Source: Kitagawia praeruptora (lineage: Eukaryota; Streptophyta; Magnoliopsida; Apiales; Apiaceae). From it: a DNA stretch of 64,000 nucleotides. Below, piece after piece: positions 57,396-64,000 of the stretch. The stretch spans positions 111,780,001 through 111,844,000 of the forward strand of contig CM075345.1 in assembly GCA_037693485.1 (NCBI GenBank), written 5' to 3'. Below the pieces are notes generated by a model that saw only the letters and a list, made by a program, of their open reading frames with translations, had not been told where the DNA came from and did no database searches. The translations under genes and the position numbers were made by a program. How positions within the stretch are numbered: the first letter of the stretch is position 1; each line of letters begins with the position of its first letter.

Positions 57396-60300
57396 TGTGA
57401 CGCCCCCAGATCCGGGGTCGGAGATCTAGGCGCTCACGGTCCATTTTCCATTAATAACATACTTGTTCTTGCACATAATAATAATAAACAGCCATCGACC
57501 CCACAATAAACTCACACCGCACACACACACACACACACACACAGGTTAGAGTCTCAGAAACGTCATACATTTGAATAAGCAAAAGTAAAAGTTTTAGAGT
57601 TATTACAAACCGAATTAAATAGCATTTATGCTACCAGCAACACTTCGATATGAAGCGAAGTTGGCGGCTTGAAAGTTTGTTACGGTACACTGCCTTGCAC
57701 AGGTCATACTTATAAATAAAACGTACTAACAAAAGTTGCCAACCAATCCGGCTAATGGGGCCTACCGGTGGAATCTCAACTGCAGCCTGGGGTCTAGTCA
57801 CCTGCTTTCGAACAGTCTGACAGGTTCTTGCCATTTCTCTTAGCTGTTGTGTTTGTAAAATTTGAAAACAAGCAAGAGTGAGCAACTATAGCTCAGCAAG
57901 AATATATGTATAAGGTAAGCAATATAACGTTTCATATGTATAACAGTCATTAAACTCGTTGTACCAATCAGTTATAAAATCACTTGTCATTATTGGTAAA
58001 TTTCAAAGGTGCACCAGTACGTGCCCTTGTTTTCAAAATAACCTTGCAGTTCTAGCTACTGCATAAAGTCAACATCTTTCTCATCAAAATAGGACACTAT
58101 CGGCAACTGGCACATAGGCCTAAGATGCAGTGTCAAAGCATTTTTCCAAAGTGGAGGAATGGGACTTAAAGAAAACATAAAACCTGACAGGGATTGACGA
58201 TGATCAGTCGCCACATCCGAGTCCAATAATCCGCGGGTCTTCTCTACCGGTAGAAGGATAGAAACTACATCCGTAACTATCCCCGAGTGAAAACTACATC
58301 CGTAATCACCCTCGATGAAAACTACATCCGTAATCATCCTTCGGCAACACCTGGGCCGGAATAATAAGTGATGGACCGCCTGGCTCACGGCCGCTTACAC
58401 ATCCCGGGAATCGTTCGTCAACGGTTCCCACACCTGCCAGAGTCCCTTTTTCTTTTTCTTTTAAAAACTTGATATTGATTGAAAACAGAGTAGTTGTGGT
58501 TCGACATCAGTCGACCGATAATTCTTGAAATCATACAAGAAGCAGAACCTGACCGGGGGTTTTCAAAAATGTTTTGAGTTCGAAAAAGTTCGAGTTTGAA
58601 GGTACTAAAGGTATCTTGGATTAGCTTTGTCTTTAAAATAATGAACAATAATTAATAAATGATATTTTAAGATTTAATATTAATAATTAATAAAATAATT
58701 ATTTAATAAAATAAACTTTTAATCCAAGATAGGGTTTCGAGTATTTACGAAGATATGAATATAATACTTGAGTATATTGATACTTCCCGAATGACCCTTC
58801 GGGTTTTCGCAATCTAGATACGATATAATAATATACCGCTCCCCAGTCAATAGGTATATACGGACCGCTACGACCTCTATTGCTAGAGTCGTTGTCCGAA
58901 GAAAACATTTTAATCTAAGTTCAAGGGGTACAAGCATATATGTACTTATACAATCTCAATTGCATCAATACTTCGATAAACATAGCATTTGATATAATTG
59001 AAAACTACAAACACAACAGTGAAAGTCCTTGTATATGTATAAGTTTTGAAAAGTAAACTTGCCTTGGTTTGGTTGGGGTGGTCGAGCGTGCGGAGTGGAA
59101 CGATCTATACATAAGCAATAACCGCTCGTTAGTACCTTAACAATATCTCTTTAATTACGGGGTTTTAGGGGGTACGAAATTAACTTAATGACTTCGTCTT
59201 ATGACACTCTAGCCCCTCTATAGGTCCATGTCATCACTCGATTACGCTCGTCACTTATTCGACTTAATTTAGTTACCACATTCGAACCATAACCATTACT
59301 CCTAGAATTATGCTCCACTAACGACTTTTTCCCTTGCGCGAAATTTACTCTAGCATTTTTATAAAATTCAAAAATTCGTATTTTAATCCAATTCTTTTTG
59401 GGCAGCCTTCACCACTGTATTTCCTAGCTTCTCTAATTTTTCCATGATCCCACATAAATTTTTAGGGGTTTAAACAAGGTTCACAAGGGGGTCACTTAGT
59501 GCAGTCCATAGTCCAGAAACACAATTCACTCCTCCGGCCATAACTTAAAATATACACATCACCTAGCCATGAACCTTACATTTCCAGAAACTACATTCAA
59601 TTATCTTTCCAACAATATAAGGTAGGACATCAGGGGACAACATTTGGGGGTTCAAAACCGTGTCACAATACAGGTCATTGCTCCTGGAAAAACTCAGCAT
59701 GAACATACTACTTAGATCAATCATTTTCCACAATTCCACCATACAACCAACACTTAATACCCTCAAATCATGGTTCATAACACTCATGGTGATATATATA
59801 CTATCCATAGTCATAAAAGTCATAATCTCAACATCAAAATTCAAGATCCATGCTATCCAATGCATATATAACCAAGATTAGCTCATAAATACATGGATCT
59901 ACTACCAATCATTATAAATACTACATAACCAAGAGGGTTTGTGATTTTATACCTTCTTGAGCTCCTAGTGGCCTTGGGTAAGCTTTTCACAACTCAACAA
60001 CACCTTAGATGGTCTCCTACAACACTTATAATGCAAGATCTAAAGGAAGAACAAACTTGGTTACTATTCATTCAAACTTTAGCAATTTATAACTTGAAAT
60101 TGGGTGGATGAAATGGAGTGAAATTGCTAACATACCTTGTCTAGATGATGTAGATGACCTAGGAATTATGGTGTGAATTATGAGTGATGGGAAAGGGGGA
60201 AGAAGAATTTTTCTTCTTCCTTTTTGTCTTTGGCCGAGAGTTTGTGTTCAAGGGGGGGGAGAGTGTTTTTGTGTTTTGATTTTGGTGTTGGGTGAATGAG

Positions 60301-60895
60301 TGGTATTAGATGAGGTTGGGTGATATGTATTAGTGTAAGTATATGCATGGTACACATAGGTATGGCTACTAGTACTTGTTGTCTCCTCCTTTTTGAAAAG
60401 CAAGTAACTAAGCACTATTCATCTTCCAATGGCTAACTAGTTTGCTTGATTTCTAACTACTTGGTTGCATGGGCTTGCATGCAATACTACTCCTTGTAAT
60501 ATTATTCTCCCACCAATGCTTATTATCTAATCTTTAATTCGTATCGTATCTTAATTAATCTCTCGTAATAATATTTTGTCGCGTAGAGATATCCCTTATA
60601 ATTCCTTAAGTACTAATTGTGTAAATTCCTCGAATGTCCATAATTCCTTATCATAATTCTTAATAAATCTTTTAACACTCTAATCATTCTCAAATCCCAA
60701 GTTTTATAAATCTCACTAACAGTAAGACTCTTGCCTTCACAATCTCCCTTTTTATCTTACATAGTGAATACAACAACACAGTTTCTCAGACAATCAATTC
60801 TATTAATCAACAGGGGTGACCAGAAAGGTTCCAAATTGACATTGCCACTAGATATTAAATAAAATAAAATATTACCAAAAATTAGGGTTCTTACA
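57396..60895 (-). repeat. Tekay LTR 2 (shared central LTR), 3500 bp
   Basis: It matches LTR 1 along its full length with a (CA)n run four bases longer and three substitutions found by eye (57608, 58845, 59017). It serves as 5' LTR of body 1 and 3' LTR of body 2, since a primer site lies on its left and a polypurine tract on its right. Confidence 0.93.
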
Positions 60896-60928
60896 GCCTC
60901 CCCTCCTTAAAAGGATTCCGTCCCGGAA

Positions 60929-63900
60929 TCAGGTTGAAAACAGTTGGGGGTGCTTTTCACGCATTGTGCTTTCTAGTTCCCATGTTGATTCTTCGACATT
61001 CTGGTTCCTCCATAAAACTCTCACTAATTTGACAACCTTGTTCCTCAGCACCTGTTCCTTTCTATCCATGATTTCTACGGGTTGCTCCACATATGTTAAG
61101 TCTGGTTGCAAATCCACTTGATCATGTTCTATCACATGTCGGAAGTCGGTATGATAGGGTCATAGCATGGACACATGGAACACATTATGTACTTGCTGTA
61201 AGCTCGGAGGTAAAGCCAATTCATAGGCTAACTTTCCAACTCATTTCAAGATCTCAAAAGGTCCAATAAATCTCGGGCTTAGTTTCCCCTTTTTACCAAA
61301 TCTCATCAATCCCTTCCACGGTGATACTTTTAACATCACAAACTCTCCTACCTCATATTCCTTATCCTTGCGGGACTGGTCCGCATACTTCTTCTGTCTG
61401 TCTTGGGCCGCTACCAGCCGTCCTCTTATGAGTTCGATAGTTTCTCTTGTCTGTTGGACCAGCTCAGGCCCTAAAATCTTCCGTTCTCCTACCTCTTCCC
61501 AACACAAGGGAGACCGACATCTTCGTCCGTACAAAGCTTCATATGGGGGCATGCCTATACTCGCATGGTAACTGTTGTTGTAGGAAAATTCGATCAATGG
61601 CAAGTGGTCGTCCCAACTTCCCTTGAAGTCTATGGCACATACTCTCAACATGTCCTCGATGGTCTGGATGGTTCTCTCACTCTGTCCGTCTGTTTGGGGA
61701 TGGTATGCAGTACTCATGTTTAACTTAGTCCCCACACAATCCTGAAAACTCCTCCAAAACCTAGAGTTGAATCTTGGGTCTCTATCTGATACAATGCTCA
61801 CAGGAACCCCATGCCTAACCACAATCTCCTTTAAGTAAATATCCACCAGCTTGTCGACGGTGTATCTCTCGTTGATTGGAAGAAAATGTGCTGACTTGGT
61901 CAATCTATCAATAATTACCCAAATGGCGTCATGATTAGTCTTGGTCCTTGGTAATCCGACCACAAAGTCCATCGCAATCTGTTCCCACTTCCACTCGGGT
62001 ATTTCTAAGGGTTGCAACAATCCACTGGGCCTCTGGTGTTCGGCCTTCACTCTTTGACATGTCAAGCATTTACTTACCCACTCTGCTACGTCCTTCTTCA
62101 TATTTGGCCACCAGTAATACTCCTTCAAATCCATATACATCTTGGTGCCTCCAGGGTGAATCGAATACCTTGAACTATGAGCCTCTTGCAAAATCTCGTC
62201 TTTTAATTCTTGAACGTTCGGGATCCATATCCTAGATGCGTACCTCATAATTCCATTCCCGTCCTTCTCACACCTAATTTCTTCGCCAGTCAAGATTTTC
62301 TCCATCGAATTCTTTTCTTCTTCTATCTTCTCTTCCTGGCATAACTTAATCTTTTCCAATAGCGGTGGTTGGACTTTTATTTCCATTAGACTCTCTTGGC
62401 CAATTCCTGGTAACCTCACTTCAATTTCCAGCCTCTCGAGGTCCTTGATCAATTCATCCACTGACGTTATCATCTTAAGCTTTTCCTTTCGGCTAAGTGC
62501 ATCAGCCACTACGTTGGCCTTCCCTGGGTGATAATGAATCTCGCAATCATAATCCTTGATTAGCTCTAACCATCTCCTCTGCCTCATGTTTAACTCTTTC
62601 TGAGTGAATATGTACTTTAAGCTCTTGTGATCCGTGTAGATTTCACACCTTTCTCCATAAAGATAATGTCTCCAGATCTTCAAAGCGAAAACTATCGCTG
62701 CTAATTCCAAATCATGGGTGGGGTATCTTATCTCATATTCCTTAAGTTGTCTGGACGCATACGCAATCACCTTACCGTGCTGCATAAGCACACACCCTAA
62801 ACCTTTATGGGACGCGTCGCTATAAATCACAAAATCTCCCTTATCATCAGGTAGGGCTAGTACTGGTGCTGTCACCAACCTCTTTTTCAACTCTTGGAAG
62901 CTTTCTTCACATTTCTCAGTCCACACAAACTTCTCGGTCTTGCGAGTTAGCCGGATCAAAGGGGCTGCTATCTTGGCAAAGTCTTGGACAAACCTCCTAT
63001 AGTAGCCAGCCAATCCTATGAAACTTCTCACCTCTGTCGGAGTGGTTGGTCTCTCCCAATTTGATACAGCCTCTATTTTGGCTGGGTCCACTAGAATGCC
63101 TTGTTCGCTAATCACATGCCCCAAAAACTGAACTTCCTTCAACCAAAATTCACACTTCGAGAACTTAGCGTACAACTTTTCTTCTCTTAATGCTCCCAAT
63201 ACAATCCTCAAGTGCTCTGCATGTTCCTCTTTCGTCTTGGAATAAATCAAGATGTCATCGATGAAGACTATAACACACTTGTCCAGGTACTTCTTGAAGA
63301 CTAGATTCATTAAGTCCATGAAAGATGCGGGTGCATTCGTTAACCCAAACGACATTACTAAAAACTCATAGTGTCCGTACCGGGTGCGAAAGGCCGTCTT
63401 TGGTATATCTTCTGGCTTAATCCTTAACTGGTGGTACCCGGTTCTCAAATCGATCTTGGAAAAATAAACCGCGTCCTTTAGTTGGTCGAACAGGTCATCT
63501 ATTCTGGGCAAAGGATACTTATTCTTTATGGTCACCTTATTCAACTCCCTGTAGTCTATGCATAATCTCATACTGCCATCCTTCTTTTTCACGAATAGCA
63601 CCGGGGCTCCCCACGGTGACACACTAGGTCTTATCATTCCTTTATCCAACAGCTCTTGCAATTGGGTGGCCAACTCTTTCATCTCCACTGGGGCTAGCCT
63701 ATATGGGGCTTTTGAAATTGGGGCCGCGCCCGGAACTAAATCTATAGCGAACTCGATGTCTCTATCAGGTGGTAGTCCTGGAAGATCATCCGGAAATACG
63801 TCCGCGAACTCATTAACGACTGGGATTTCCTGTAGGTTTGGCGCCTCCTTCTTGGTATCCTTTACATAGGCTAAATAGGCTTCACATCCTTTACGTAACA

Positions 63901-64000
63901 GCCTTTTTGCTTGAATCATAGTCAGGAACTTTTGGGTTTGTCGTTTTCCGCTAAACACTACTTCCTCATCCCCTGGCAGTCTTAAACTCACTTTTTTCTT
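60929..64000 (-). pseudogene. Tekay pol, body 2 (partial, cut by window end)
   Basis: This is a near-identical copy of the body 1 pol with constant offset. It has the same two TGA codons (61241-61243, 61160-61162) and the same chromodomain fragment (61135-60929). One amino-acid change was noted in RT: Arg in body 1 is Leu in body 2, in the segment just before VFKKYLDK (C at 53374 against A at about 63301). The frame is open to the window edge, so the true start and gag lie outside. Confidence 0.9.

Larger units (their letters stand above)
47473..64000 (-). mobile_element. Tandem Tekay-type chromovirus: LTR-body-LTR-body, open at right
   Basis: Two near-identical LTRs of about 3.5 kb (47473-50968, 57396-60895) enclose one full body with pol, gag and an extra ORF. 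After the second LTR another body begins with the same chromodomain and pol sequence and runs off the window. Offsets are constant at 9927 bases after a 4-base microsatellite difference. The RT, integrase and C-terminal chromodomain (ILDRK-like start, VLWRNQNVEESTWELE) fit the Tekay/Del clade. The polypurine tract AAGGAGGGGAGGC lies inside both LTR edges, and the primer site (TGGTATAAGAG, one base off the usual tRNA-Met type) is at 57381-57391. The array interrupts a CACTA fragment at 47472/47473. Confidence 0.9.

Overview
This window is nuclear DNA of a flowering plant, most likely a eudicot. It has GT-AG introns, a NAC transcription factor, acid invertases with the plant 9-nt mini-exon, Ty1/copia and Ty3/gypsy LTR retrotransposons, Helitrons, and Stowaway, Tourist, hAT and Mutator-type MITEs in AT-rich spacers. 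I see no bacterial-style operons, CRISPR arrays or rRNA genes. The species cannot be fixed from the sequence alone.

Layout. (1) 1-10139 is a young, apparently intact Athila-type Ty3/gypsy element on the + strand; its left LTR is cut by the window edge. It sits inside the gag gene of an older Ty1/copia element (10140 to about 11.3 kb, - strand). (2) 11.3-19.4 kb is AT-rich spacer full of MITEs, with a candidate promoter and 5' leader at 15.57-15.91 kb. (3) 19472-20896 (+) is a VND4/5/6-type NAC gene of three coding exons, one intron being GC-AG. (4) 20990-24.7 kb holds two foldback MITEs with 9-10 bp target duplications and a small Helitron. (5) 24702-28111 (-) is a nine-exon SKU5-similar gene with a GPI signal in a separate last exon. 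(6) 29885-33711 and 34904-38673 (-) are tandem vacuolar-type GH32 genes with the same seven-exon structure; each has a MITE in the large second intron. (7) 38762-44808 (-) is a decayed chromovirus whose 3' LTR ends 88 bp before the start codon of the second GH32 gene. (8) 44.8-47.47 kb is spacer with Helitron, MITE and CACTA remnants. (9) 47473-64000 (-) is a Tekay-type chromovirus in tandem arrangement, LTR-body-LTR-body, running off the window; it carries an extra acidic/arginine-rich ORF before gag.

The single-copy genes share a cell-wall and carbon theme: a vessel-identity NAC factor, a cell-surface SKU5-like protein and two vacuolar sucrose-cleaving enzymes. I see no evidence that they form a co-regulated cluster. 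The strongest leads are the tandem Tekay array with its extra ORF, nonsense mutations that look like methyl-cytosine decay, the LTR promoter next to the divergent invertase copy, and the foldback elements within or beside genes.
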